Source: Planosporangium spinosum (GTDB lineage Bacteria; Actinomycetota; Actinomycetes; Mycobacteriales; Micromonosporaceae). Taken from it: a stretch of DNA of 64,000 nt. Shown here piece by piece: positions 8,219-16,041 of the stretch; within the stretch, counting starts at the first letter, position 1, and every line of letters starts with the position of its first letter. The position numbers and the translations under genes are program-made. The stretch spans positions 45,786 through 109,785 of the forward strand of contig NZ_JBLYUB010000023.1 in NCBI RefSeq assembly GCF_049999945.1. The letters are read 5' to 3'. The notes beneath the pieces were generated by a model, which saw nothing but the letters and a program-made list of their open reading frames with translations, searched no databases and was not told where the DNA came from.

Positions 8219-8968
8219 TCACTTCCCACGCCGTGACATCGAGACATCGAACAGGATGTTGACGCCGTTGATCAGTGACTGACCCTTGGCCCGCGAGTAG
8301 TCGGTGTAGAGGATCGTCACCGGCTGCTCCACGACGCGCCACGGGGAGCGGGCGAGGACCGTGGCGATCTCGGAGGCGTGCGCCATGCCGTTCTGGGTGA
8401 TGTGCAGCCCCTCTGCCGGCTCCCGACCGAACACCCGCAGGCCGTTGTGCGCGTCGGTGAGCTTCAGCCGGCGGGCGGTCGGGCTGAGGGCGACCACGGT
8501 ACGCAAGACGACGCGCTTGATCCACGGAACGGCGGCCGCGTCGCGGAGGAAGCGGGATCCCAGGACCACGTCGGCGGTGCCGGACCGGGCCACGTCGAGC
8601 ATCGCGGACACGTCCTCGACGCGGTGCTGGCCGTCGGCGTCGAAGGTGACGAAGTACCGGCCGCCGGTGCGGGCCAGCGCGTAGCGCAGGCCGGTCTGCA
8701 GCGCCGCGCCCTGCCCCATGTTGATCGGGTGGCGCACCAGGTGGGCGCGGGTGCCGAGGATCTCCGCGGCGGAGGAGTCGGTGCTGCCGTCGTCGACGCA
8801 CACGATGTTGGGGAAGGTCGCGAGAACCTTCTCCACGACGTCGGCGATCACCTTCTCCTCGTTGTAGACGGGGATGACGACCCACACGTCCCTGTTGCCC
8901 TGGACCACCCGCTCACCTCTCGAGGCCGTACGCCGCGGCAATGATAACGGCGCCGCGGTTGCCGTCAT
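8219..8968 (-). CDS. Family 2 glycosyltransferase (dolichyl/polyprenyl-phosphate sugar synthase-like)
   Basis: A GT-A-fold enzyme of up to 249 residues. IPVYNEEKV begins the nucleotide-sugar site, VDDGSTDSS follows, and FDADGQH is the metal-binding DxD-type motif; GSRF and DAHNGLRVF complete the GT2 pattern. It has no C-terminal membrane helices, which the partner DUF2304 protein would supply. The likely reaction is transfer of a hexose from a nucleotide sugar to polyprenyl phosphate; donor unknown. GTG 8908, with AGAGGTGAG upstream, is a plausible shorter start. Confidence 0.88.
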   Translation of the reverse strand: MTATAAPLSLPRRTASRGERVVQGNRDVWVVIPVYNEEKVIADVVEKVLATFPNIVCVDDGSTDSSAAEILGTRAHLVRHPINMGQGAALQTGLRYALARTGGRYFVTFDADGQHRVEDVSAMLDVARSGTADVVLGSRFLRDAAAVPWIKRVVLRTVVALSPTARRLKLTDAHNGLRVFGREPAEGLHITQNGMAHASEIATVLARSPWRVVEQPVTILYTDYSRAKGQSLINGVNILFDVSMSRRGK

Positions 8969-9225
8969 GATCTACGCCGGTGGGCGTGCGAGCCGGCGGT
9001 GTGCCCGCCACCACGACCGGCCGCCATGAACACCGGCCGGTCGCGCTCGATCAGGTGGAACGTGAATCGTCGCGGGAGAACCCGCACCGGTCCACCGCGC
9101 CGGAGCCGCGACATGGACCCGCATGCCTGCTCCGCCGCCGTGCCCGGATCGACGGTTCGGTGTCCTGATGGTAGGCGAGGCGCGCCGCGGCGCGGCAGCG
9201 AACCCGTCGGCGTCGCCGGTGCGGG

Positions 9226-9298
9226 CGGTGGCCGCCGGTGTCGGCGTGGGCGGTGGCCGCCGGTGTCGGCGTGGACGGTGGCCGCCGGTGTCGCCGGC
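9226..9298 (+). repeat. 25-bp tandem repeat, nearly three copies
   Basis: Units start at 9226, 9251 and 9276 (CGGTGGCCGCCGGTGTCGGC plus five bases). Copies one and two are identical; the third diverges at its end. Confidence 0.85.
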
Positions 9299-9306
9299 AC
9301 CATCTG

Positions 9307-9326
9307 TATCGCGACAATGGTACAAA
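9307..9326 (+). promoter_or_regulatory. Possible operator of the GntR regulator
   Basis: A 20-bp site beginning TGTA and ending TACA lies about 55 nt upstream of the gene. YtrA-type GntR proteins often bind their own promoters at sites with such ends. Only the outer arms match, so this is weak. Confidence 0.25.
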
Positions 9327-9380
9327 TGTTGCTACGACTGGACGCCGGAGGTGCCGGCGGTGGTCTGTGGCGGGTGAGCA

Positions 9381-9767
9381 GTGATGATCATTCAGGTGGA
9401 CCCGGCGTCCCCGGTGCCCCCGTACGAGCAGGTACGGGCCAGAATCGCGACGCTGGCCCGGGACGGTGAGCTGCCGGCCGGCACGCGGCTGCCGACGGTC
9501 CGCCAGCTCGCGGCTGACCTCGACCTCGCGGTCAACACCGTGGCGCGGGCGTACCGGGAGTTGGAGACGGCCGGCCTGGTCGAGACCCGGGGCCGGCACG
9601 GCACGTTCGTCACGCCCCGGGCCGGCGGCGTGCCGGCGGAGGCCCAGCGGCTCGCGACCCGGTACGCCGAGGAGACCCGCCGGCTCGGGCTGAGTCCCGC
9701 GCAGGCGCTCGGGCTGGTCCGCGCGGCGCTGGGGCAGGCCGGGCCGGCGGAGAGCGCACCGCGCTGA
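9381..9767 (+). CDS. GntR-family regulator, YtrA-like
   Basis: A 128-residue repressor with a winged helix at residues 8-75 (PPYEQVRARIATLARDGELP, then LPTVRQLAADLDLAVNTVARAY) and a short C-terminal helical tail of about 45 residues. This minimal architecture is the YtrA subfamily, which usually controls ABC transporter genes. No transporter lies next to it here; pafA follows after 147 nt and the upstream genes are on the other strand, so it may act in trans. GTG 9381 or ATG 9384 can start it. Confidence 0.9.
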   Translation: MMIIQVDPASPVPPYEQVRARIATLARDGELPAGTRLPTVRQLAADLDLAVNTVARAYRELETAGLVETRGRHGTFVTPRAGGVPAEAQRLATRYAEETRRLGLSPAQALGLVRAALGQAGPAESAPR

Positions 9768-9902
9768 CGACGGCGGACGTCGACACGTGCCGGTGCGGTC
9801 CGATCGACTGGTGACCTCCGGTGACGATGTGGCCACGGTACGTCCGAAAAATCAATCATGATCTGGGGCCACTCGCTACGGCGGGAATGTGCCTCCGGCG
9901 GC

Positions 9903-9908
9903 TAATGT
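9903..9908 (+). promoter_or_regulatory. -10 box of pafA (leaderless)
   Basis: TAATGT ends 6 nt before the pafA ATG, which places the transcript start at or next to the start codon; no ribosome site is present. Confidence 0.6.
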
Positions 9909-9914
9909 CTTTCC

Positions 9915-11273
9915 ATGGACCGGCGCATCTTCGGACTGGAGACCGAGTACGGGGTCACCTGTACCTATCGAGGGCAGCGGCGGCTGTCCCCGGACGAGGT
10001 GGCGCGTTACCTTTTCCGACGGGTCGTGTCGTGGGGCCGTTCGAGCAACGTGTTCCTGCGCAACGGCGCGCGGCTTTACCTTGACGTCGGATCGCACCCG
10101 GAGTACGCGACTCCCGAGTGCGACTCAGTCCCCGACCTGGTCGTGCACGACCGTGCCGGCGAGCGCATCCTCGAAGGCCTGCTCGTCGACGCCGAGAAGC
10201 GCCTGCATGACGAAGGCATCGCGGGCGAGATCTACCTGTTCAAGAACAACACCGACTCCGCCGGCAACTCGTACGGCTGCCATGAGAACTATCTGGTCAG
10301 CCGGCACGGCGAGTTCGGGCGGCTGGCCGATGTACTCATCCCGTTCCTGGTCACCCGGCAGCTCATCTGCGGCGCCGGCAAGGTGCTGCAGACCCCGAGG
10401 GGGGCCGTGTACTGCCTGTCGCAGCGGGCCGAGCACATCTGGGAGGGGGTCTCGTCGGCCACCACCCGAAGCCGGCCGATCATCAACACCCGGGACGAGC
10501 CGCACGCCGACGCCGAGCGGTACCGGCGGCTGCACGTCATCGTCGGCGACTCCAACATGAACGAGGTCACCACGCTGCTCAAGGTGGGCAGCGCCGACAT
10601 CGTGCTGCGGATGATCGAGGCCGGTGTCCCGGTGCGTGACCTCACCCTGGAGAACCCGATCCGGGCGATCCGGGAGGTCAGCCATGACATCACCGGGCGG
10701 CGCAAGGTGCGGCTCGCCAACGGCAAGGAGTGCAGCGCGCTCGAGATCCAGCAGGAGTACTACAGCCGGGCGACCGAGTTCGTCGAGCGGCGTGGCTCGG
10801 ACGCCGCCACCAAGCGGGTGGTGGAGTTGTGGGGCCGAGTCCTGCACGCGGTGGAGACCGGCGACCTGTCCGGGGTGGACCGTGAGATCGACTGGGTCAC
10901 CAAGCTCCGAATGATCGAGGGGTACCAGCGCAAGCACGACCTGCCGCTGTCGCACCCCCGGGTGGCCCAGATGGACCTCGCCTACCACGACCTGCGGCGC
11001 GGCCGGGGTCTGTACGCGCTGCTGGAGAAGCGGGGCGCGGTCGACCGGGTGGCCACCGACGTGGAGATCTTCCAGGCGAAGGAGACCCCGCCCCAGACCA
11101 CCCGGGCCCGGCTGCGCGGGGAGTTCATCCGGCACGCGCAGGAGCGCCGCCGGGACTTCACCGTCGACTGGGTGCACCTCAAGCTCAATGACCAGGCACA
11201 GCGGACGGTGCTGTGTAAGGACCCGTTCCGAGCCTACGACGAGCGGGTCGACCGGTTGATCGCCAGCATGTGA
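9915..11273 (+). CDS. pafA: Pup-protein ligase PafA
   Basis: A 452-residue glutamine-synthetase-fold ligase which uses ATP to phosphorylate the C-terminal Glu of Pup and join it to a lysine of the target protein. FGLETEYGV carries the metal-binding glutamates, D57 in GARLYLDVGSHPEYAT is the catalytic base, and the ATP/Pup groove blocks (LFKNNTDSAGNSYG, INTRDEPHADAE) are intact. Length and motif spacing match mycobacterial PafA. The start is fixed by a leaderless -10 at 9903. A GntR gene and two other genes separate it from the prc genes. Confidence 0.97.
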   Translation: MDRRIFGLETEYGVTCTYRGQRRLSPDEVARYLFRRVVSWGRSSNVFLRNGARLYLDVGSHPEYATPECDSVPDLVVHDRAGERILEGLLVDAEKRLHDEGIAGEIYLFKNNTDSAGNSYGCHENYLVSRHGEFGRLADVLIPFLVTRQLICGAGKVLQTPRGAVYCLSQRAEHIWEGVSSATTRSRPIINTRDEPHADAERYRRLHVIVGDSNMNEVTTLLKVGSADIVLRMIEAGVPVRDLTLENPIRAIREVSHDITGRRKVRLANGKECSALEIQQEYYSRATEFVERRGSDAATKRVVELWGRVLHAVETGDLSGVDREIDWVTKLRMIEGYQRKHDLPLSHPRVAQMDLAYHDLRRGRGLYALLEKRGAVDRVATDVEIFQAKETPPQTTRARLRGEFIRHAQERRRDFTVDWVHLKLNDQAQRTVLCKDPFRAYDERVDRLIASM

Positions 11274-11308
11274 CTGGCGGGTAGCAAGCCGGTAGGCTCG
11301 GCGGCGCG

Positions 11309-12430
11309 ATGGCAAACGATGAATCCGCCGCCGAGCCGACGCCTGCGCTCCGCTCGCCCGCGCCCGCGCCTTCCGAGCCTCCGCCGGCGCCTCCTGCGCC
11401 CGCGGAGGCGCCGGCGATCCCTGTGGGCGTAACCGTGTCCACGCCGTCGGCTGCCGCCGGCGACGCCGTGGACACGACGCCGTCGACGATCCCTGTGGGC
11501 GTAACCGTGTCCACGCCGTCGGCTGCCGCCGGCGACGCCGTGGACACGACGCCGCCGACCTCCGCGGGCGCGCCCGCGGAGGTGACTCCCGCAGTCTCGC
11601 CGCCGGACGTTCCCACCGCGCCGACGGACGGCGGGGATACGCCATCCACCGTGCCGCCGGACGTTCCCACCGTGCCGGACGGCGGGGGTACGTCCCCCGA
11701 CAGGGCGGTGGGCACCGGCGGCACGGTGGGCGACGAGAGCGCGCCGCCCGCCCGACCGGGCGCGGCGCTCACCGCGCACCCGCTCGTCGCCCGGATCCGT
11801 GACCTCGCGGCCACGGGGTCACAGCGGGTGCGGTTCGCCGTCGCCGCCGGCGCGGCGGCCCTGGTGCTGCTCGTCGGATTCGTCTCGTGTTCCGGGCCCG
11901 ACGCCGGGCCGGGCGGCCTCGTTCCGGCGGGGACGGCCGTCTTCAGCGCGTCCGCGGAGTCGCCCGGCAGTGCCGCTGCCACGTCGCGCGCGCCGGCGGC
12001 GACCACGGACGGCTGCCATGGGATCGTCACGGCGGCCCAGGTGTCGAAGGCGGCCGGTTTCGAGGCGGTGGGTGCGGGTGGGGACGCCGCGGCCGCGGTC
12101 ACGGCGTACGCCGAGACGCTGCGCGCGCGGGGGCTCGCCGCCACCGTGCACGTCTGCCCGTTCGTCGGAACCCACGGCGACCAGGTGCACGTCATGGCCC
12201 TGGTCTTCCCCGACGCCCGGCAGGCCGAGCGGATGTACGCGGACACGAAGGTGGGGACGAAGGCGCTGTCGGGCGTCGGGGACGCGGCGGTCACCGATGG
12301 CGCGCGGACGTTGTCGGCGCGGCGCGGGCGCAGCGTGGTGCTCGTCCAGTTGATCCGGGTGGCCAGCCCCACCGCCGACAACACGGCGCCGCTGCGGGCG
12401 CTGGCGCTCGCCGCGCTGGCCAAGGTCTGA
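11309..12430 (+). CDS. Repeat-containing single-pass membrane protein of unknown function
   Basis: A 373-residue protein in three parts: a Pro/Ala/Thr-rich N-terminal region (1-155) that includes a perfectly duplicated 24-residue unit (about 36-59 and 60-83, IPVGVTVSTPSAAAGDAVDT plus four residues), one membrane helix at about 175-193, and an outer domain (about 230-373) with two Cys (GCHGIV and HVCPF) that may pair. The N-terminal part would be cytoplasmic and disordered. I do not recognise a family for the outer domain. A TAGGCT hexamer lies 10 nt before the ATG. Confidence 0.75.
   Translation: MANDESAAEPTPALRSPAPAPSEPPPAPPAPAEAPAIPVGVTVSTPSAAAGDAVDTTPSTIPVGVTVSTPSAAAGDAVDTTPPTSAGAPAEVTPAVSPPDVPTAPTDGGDTPSTVPPDVPTVPDGGGTSPDRAVGTGGTVGDESAPPARPGAALTAHPLVARIRDLAATGSQRVRFAVAAGAAALVLLVGFVSCSGPDAGPGGLVPAGTAVFSASAESPGSAAATSRAPAATTDGCHGIVTAAQVSKAAGFEAVGAGGDAAAAVTAYAETLRARGLAATVHVCPFVGTHGDQVHVMALVFPDARQAERMYADTKVGTKALSGVGDAAVTDGARTLSARRGRSVVLVQLIRVASPTADNTAPLRALALAALAKV
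11415..11554 (+). repeat. 72-bp in-frame tandem repeat, two copies
   Basis: Copies start at 11415 and 11487 and are identical over about 68 bases. Each contains inverted arms (CGTGTCCACGCCGTCG and its near complement) and could form a 16-bp hairpin with one mismatch. Confidence 0.9.
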
Positions 12431-12508
12431 CGGACCCCGAGGTCCGGGGCGACCGCTCTCAGGATCCAGCGGTACCGGCGCTCCGCACGGCTCTTTTTTA
12501 GCATCGCT

Positions 12509-12514
12509 TACTGT
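12509..12514 (+). promoter_or_regulatory. -10 box of the MFS gene (leaderless)
   Basis: TACTGT ends 7 nt before GTG 12522. A T-rich stretch (12492-12499) lies just upstream. Confidence 0.55.
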
Positions 12515-12521
12515 CTGTGGG

Positions 12522-13790
12522 GTGTGCGAAGCCCAGACGCGGGACCGTGTCGAGGTCCGACGACCAGGCTGGCTACTGGTACTCCTCGGGGCGGTGACCG
12601 GTATCGGGCCGTTCTCGATGGACATGTACCTGCCGGCGCTGCCCCGCATCAGCGACGAGTTCCACACCGGAGCCGCACAGATCCAGCTCACCCTCACCGC
12701 GTGCCTCGTCGGTCTCGCGGCGGGTCAGTTGCTGGTCGGCCCGCTCAGCGACCGGTGGGGCCGGCGTCGCCCGCTGCTGGCCGGTCTCGGCCTGTACGTG
12801 GTGACCTCGCTCCTGTGCGTCGCGGCCACCTCGCCGGCCACCCTGACGCTGGCCCGGCTGGGGCAGGGCCTGGCCGGCGGCGCGGCCGTCGTCATCGCCC
12901 GTGCCGTCGTCCGTGACCTGCACAGCGGGGCAGCCGCGGCGGCGTACTTCTCTCGCCTGGTCCTGGTCTTCGGGGTCGCGCCGGTCATCGCACCGAGCGT
13001 GGGTGGCATCGCCCTGCGGGCCACCGGCTGGCGCGGAATCTTCCTGATCCTCGCCGCGATCGGCCTGCTGGTGCTCGTCGCCGCCGCCACGGGACTGCCG
13101 GAGACGCTGTCCGTCGCGCGCCGCCAGGCCGGTGGCCTGGCGGAGACCGGCCGTGGCGTACGGGCACTGCTGCGCGACCGCTCGTACGTCGGGTACGCGT
13201 GCGCACTGGGTCTCGCGGGCGCCGGGCTGTTCGCGTACATCTCCGGGTCGTCGTTCGCGCTGCAACGCGTCTACGGTGCCTCACCCCAGGTCTACGGCCT
13301 GCTGTTCGGGGTGAACGCCCTCGGGTTCGTGCTCGTCGGCCAGCTCAACGGCCACCTGGTGCGCCGAGTACCGCCCCGCCGCCTGCTGGCGACCGGGTTG
13401 GTCGTCCTGGTCGCCGCCGCGCTCGCCCTGCTGCTCGTGACGCGCTGGCACAGCCTGTTCGCGGTGGCGGTACCGCTGTTCGTGTTCATGTCCGTGCTCG
13501 GCATGGTGCTGCCCAACACCACGGCGCTGGCCCTGGACCTGCACCCGGGCCTGGCGGGTACGGCCTCCGCGCTGCTGGGGGCGGCGCAGTCGCTGTGCGG
13601 GGCGGTCAGCGCGCCGCTGGTCGGTCTCGGCGGCGGCGCGACGCCCATGGCGCTCGCCATGACGGCCGGCGCGGCCGGCGGGATGGCCGCCTTCCTGCTC
13701 GCCGCGCGCGGCCCCCGCGGTGACCGCGGCCCCCGCGGTGACGTGCACGAGGACGTCGCCGAGCGCGGGGTGCGCGGGGGCACCAGCTAG
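12522..13790 (+). CDS. MFS drug exporter, Bcr/CflA type (DHA1)
   Basis: A 422-residue protein with 12 predicted membrane helices. The N-terminal block FSMDMYLPALPRISDEF and the loop GPLSDRWGRRRPLL are diagnostic of the Bcr/CflA drug-proton antiporters. The C-terminal tail (after about residue 395) contains a duplicated GPRGDR unit caused by an 18-bp tandem duplication (13707-13742). Substrate unknown. The start at GTG 12522 is supported by the leaderless -10. It converges on the DUF3866 gene, the two stops being 14 nt apart. Confidence 0.92.
   Translation: MCEAQTRDRVEVRRPGWLLVLLGAVTGIGPFSMDMYLPALPRISDEFHTGAAQIQLTLTACLVGLAAGQLLVGPLSDRWGRRRPLLAGLGLYVVTSLLCVAATSPATLTLARLGQGLAGGAAVVIARAVVRDLHSGAAAAAYFSRLVLVFGVAPVIAPSVGGIALRATGWRGIFLILAAIGLLVLVAAATGLPETLSVARRQAGGLAETGRGVRALLRDRSYVGYACALGLAGAGLFAYISGSSFALQRVYGASPQVYGLLFGVNALGFVLVGQLNGHLVRRVPPRRLLATGLVVLVAAALALLLVTRWHSLFAVAVPLFVFMSVLGMVLPNTTALALDLHPGLAGTASALLGAAQSLCGAVSAPLVGLGGGATPMALAMTAGAAGGMAAFLLAARGPRGDRGPRGDVHEDVAERGVRGGTS
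13707..13742 (+). repeat. 18-bp tandem duplication in the MFS gene tail
   Basis: CGCGGCCCCCGCGGTGAC occurs at 13707-13724 and 13725-13742. Confidence 0.85.
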
Positions 13791-13811
13791 ACCGGGGGCA
13801 CCAGCTAGACC
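13776..13811 (+). repeat. 18-bp tandem duplication carrying both convergent stop codons
   Basis: GGGGGCACCAGCTAGACC occurs at 13776-13793 and 13794-13811. The CTAG of copy one supplies the TAG of the MFS gene, and the CTAG of copy two supplies the minus-strand TAG of the DUF3866 gene. Confidence 0.9.
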
Positions 13812-14926
13812 GGGGGTGCGTCGGCCTGCTGGACCGGGGGTGCGCCGGCCTGCCCGATCAGGGTGGCCGCGTGCCGGCCCGCCGCCGCCGCGGCCAGGAA
13901 GTACGTGTAGTCGGCGTCGAGGCCGCGGCCCATCGTGGACAGCTTCACCGGCAGCGCCCGCAGCGCCTCGTCGAGCCCGTCGACGCCGACGGTCACCACC
14001 CGGTGCCGGTGCCGCAGCGGTGCGAGGGCGGCGTCGACGTCCAGGGACTCGTCGATCCCGGCCGGTACCACCAGGTCGGCCGGGGCGAGTGCGACCCGGC
14101 CGTAGGCGGTCAGGCTGTGATGGGAGACGCCGCGGTGGCGGGGGCGAGGGTCGGCATCCGAGATGCGCAGCGACCCGACCGGCCGGCCGGAGAGCACCGC
14201 CGTCGCGTTGACCGCCTCACCCACGGCGACCCCGGAGAAGCCCCAGGGCGTACCGGTGCCGAGGTTGCCCGGGCCCTGCGCGACGACCGCCACGTCGGCG
14301 CGCAGCACGTGGCGGGCGGCGAGCAGGCCGCTGTGCACGTTGGTGGCCTCCAGGTCCCCGCCGAACGCCTGCCCCACGGTGACCACCCCGGCGAGCCGGT
14401 CGGCGAGGGCGTCGAGGGTCCGCGAGAACCAGGCGGGCAGCGCGCCGCCGTCGGTCATGACGTAGGCGACCCGCACGTCGGCGCGGTCGGCGTGCACCCC
14501 GGCGACCACGGCGGGCAGCGCGGAGTGCAGGTCCGCGGCGACCACCGGCATCCCGTCCAGCGTGTCCGCCGGCGCCAGTACGTCCCGATGCGGGGAGTCG
14601 TCCTCGTCGGCGGCCAGGACGACCGCCTGCAGCGGCGTGTAGCGGGCCTTCACCACGTGCCCGGGCCGGTCGGTGTCCTCGGGCAGCCGGTCGGGCAGGG
14701 CGACGACCAGCGCGTACCCGCCGGTGCCCAGGCCGAGCGCCAGCGCGTTGGTGTTGAGCAGGACGGCGTCGCCGACAGCGGGCAGGCCCACCAGGGCCGG
14801 GTAGGCCAACGCGCGGACCGTGGGCGGGTCGTCGGGGTGCCGGCGGTCGAGGGCCACGTCGAGTTCGACCGCGCCACGCCAGGACCGGCGCAGCCCGGTC
14901 ACGGTGCCACGCCGCCATCGGATCAC
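13805..14926 (-). CDS. DUF3866 family protein
   Basis: A 373-residue cytoplasmic protein with the actinobacterial DUF3866 pattern: an N-terminal beta domain (about 1-100), then alpha/beta segments with AYVMTDGGALPAWFSRT, TVGQAFGGDLEATNVHSGL, VVAQGPGNLGTGT and HRGVSHHSLTAYGR. The last residues repeat APPVQQADAPPV. The function of the family is unknown. It starts with GTG 14926, with a leaderless -10 at 14933-14938, and is divergent from pafB, the usual arrangement near the proteasome accessory genes. Confidence 0.88.
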   Translation of the reverse strand: MIRWRRGTVTGLRRSWRGAVELDVALDRRHPDDPPTVRALAYPALVGLPAVGDAVLLNTNALALGLGTGGYALVVALPDRLPEDTDRPGHVVKARYTPLQAVVLAADEDDSPHRDVLAPADTLDGMPVVAADLHSALPAVVAGVHADRADVRVAYVMTDGGALPAWFSRTLDALADRLAGVVTVGQAFGGDLEATNVHSGLLAARHVLRADVAVVAQGPGNLGTGTPWGFSGVAVGEAVNATAVLSGRPVGSLRISDADPRPRHRGVSHHSLTAYGRVALAPADLVVPAGIDESLDVDAALAPLRHRHRVVTVGVDGLDEALRALPVKLSTMGRGLDADYTYFLAAAAAGRHAATLIGQAGAPPVQQADAPPV

Positions 14927-14932
14927 CGTGTC

Positions 14933-14938
14933 ACGCTA
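14933..14938 (-). promoter_or_regulatory. -10 box of the DUF3866 gene (leaderless)
   Basis: Reads TAGCGT on the minus strand, six bases before GTG 14926. Confidence 0.55.
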
Positions 14939-14975
14939 ACGCACCCATCGGCGGGGCCGTCTCCGAGTCGGTCGA

Positions 14976-14991
14976 TCGTACGAATGTTCGG
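14976..14991 (+). promoter_or_regulatory. LexA-like box between DUF3866 and pafB
   Basis: TCGTACGAATGTTCGG differs from the actinobacterial SOS core GAAC-N4-GTTC by one base (GTAC for GAAC). It lies between the two divergent promoters, 41 nt upstream of the pafB -10. Confidence 0.35.
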
Positions 14992-15032
14992 GTAGAGGAG
15001 GGTGGGTACCGGCAGATCTCCGGCAACGCTGC

Positions 15033-15038
15033 TAGCGT
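15033..15038 (+). promoter_or_regulatory. -10 box of pafB (leaderless)
   Basis: TAGCGT ends seven bases before GTG 15046, and no ribosome site is present. Confidence 0.6.
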
Positions 15039-15045
15039 CGCTACC

Positions 15046-16041
15046 GTGTCGCGCAGCCGCACCGAACGCCTCGTCAATCTGGTCATCTGCCTGCTGTCCA
15101 CGCGCCGCTTTCTGACCGCGGCGCAGATCGCCGCGACCGTGCCCGGATACGAGCACGATCCGTCCGATCCGCGTGACCACGAGGCGTTCCAGCGCAAGTT
15201 CGAGCGGGACAAGGCCGAACTGCGTGATCTCGGGGTGCCCCTGGAGACGGGTACCGCCAGCATCTTCGACGCCGAGCCGGGGTACCGGATCGGCCGCGGG
15301 GAGTATGCCCTGCCCGACATCCACCTCGAGCCCGACGAGGCGGCCGCGGTCGGCATCGCCGCCCGGACCTGGCAGCACGCCGGCCTGGCCGCCGCGGCGT
15401 CGTCGGCGCTGGCGAAGCTGCGCGCCGCCGGCATCGACGTCGACCCGCACGCCACCCTCGGGGTGGAGCCGGTGGTGCGGGTCGACCCGGCGTTCGAACC
15501 GCTGACGGCCGCGGTACGCGACCGGCAGGCGGTCCTGTTCGACTACCGCACCCCGTCCGACGACCAGCCCCGTACCCGCCGCCTGCAGCCGTGGGGCGTG
15601 GTGTGCTGGCGTGGCCGCTGGTACGTGGTCGGCCACGACCTCGACCGCGACGCGGCCCGCTGCTTCCGCCTGTCGCGGGTGGTCGGCGCGGTGCGCCGCG
15701 CCGGCGACCCGGGCGCGTACGAGCCGCCGCAGGTCGACCTGATCAGTTACGTCGCGACCTGGTCCGGCCCGCGTGAACGCACCTACCGGGCCACGGTCCT
15801 GGTCCGCCCCGGCCGGGCCGCCGGCATCCGCCGCTACGCCGAGCAGGTCGTCCCCGCCGCCGACGGCGACCGGGTGGTGCTCACGTACGCCGACGCCGAG
15901 GGACTGGCCGCCTGGCTGGTCGGGTACGGCGCCGACGTGCTCGTGCTCGACCCACCGGAGGTGCGCGACTTCGTGGTGAAGCGGCTGCACGAGATCGCTG
16001 GCGCCCATCCCGGTTCGCGACAGGAGGTGACGCTGCCGTGA
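15046..16041 (+). CDS. pafB: WYL-domain transcriptional regulator PafB
   Basis: A 331-residue protein with an N-terminal winged helix (about 5-80, ERLVNLVICLLSTRRFLTAAQIA), a WYL ligand-sensing domain (about 140-215, including WGVVCWRGRWYVVGHDLDRD) and a C-terminal WCX domain. PafB and PafC form a heterodimer that activates the mycobacterial LexA-independent DNA damage response. Its stop overlaps the pafC start (GTGA at 16038), so the two are made together. GTG 15046 is supported by a leaderless promoter. Confidence 0.95.
   Translation: MSRSRTERLVNLVICLLSTRRFLTAAQIAATVPGYEHDPSDPRDHEAFQRKFERDKAELRDLGVPLETGTASIFDAEPGYRIGRGEYALPDIHLEPDEAAAVGIAARTWQHAGLAAAASSALAKLRAAGIDVDPHATLGVEPVVRVDPAFEPLTAAVRDRQAVLFDYRTPSDDQPRTRRLQPWGVVCWRGRWYVVGHDLDRDAARCFRLSRVVGAVRRAGDPGAYEPPQVDLISYVATWSGPRERTYRATVLVRPGRAAGIRRYAEQVVPAADGDRVVLTYADAEGLAAWLVGYGADVLVLDPPEVRDFVVKRLHEIAGAHPGSRQEVTLP

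Larger units (their letters stand above)
8969..9380. other. Intergenic region with minisatellite
   Basis: No gene is supported here. The left part (8970-9220) is featureless GC-rich sequence; the right part holds a 25-bp tandem repeat (9226-9298) and then the promoter region of the GntR gene. Confidence 0.5.

Noticed and set aside
9226..9298. CRISPR-like array
   Set aside because: The 25-bp units are directly adjacent without spacers and no cas gene is present; this is a minisatellite.
12431..12446. Hairpin CGGACC-CCGA-GGTCCG after the repeat-bearing membrane protein gene as a terminator
   Set aside because: The stem has only six pairs and the T-run is about 50 nt further on; too weak to list.
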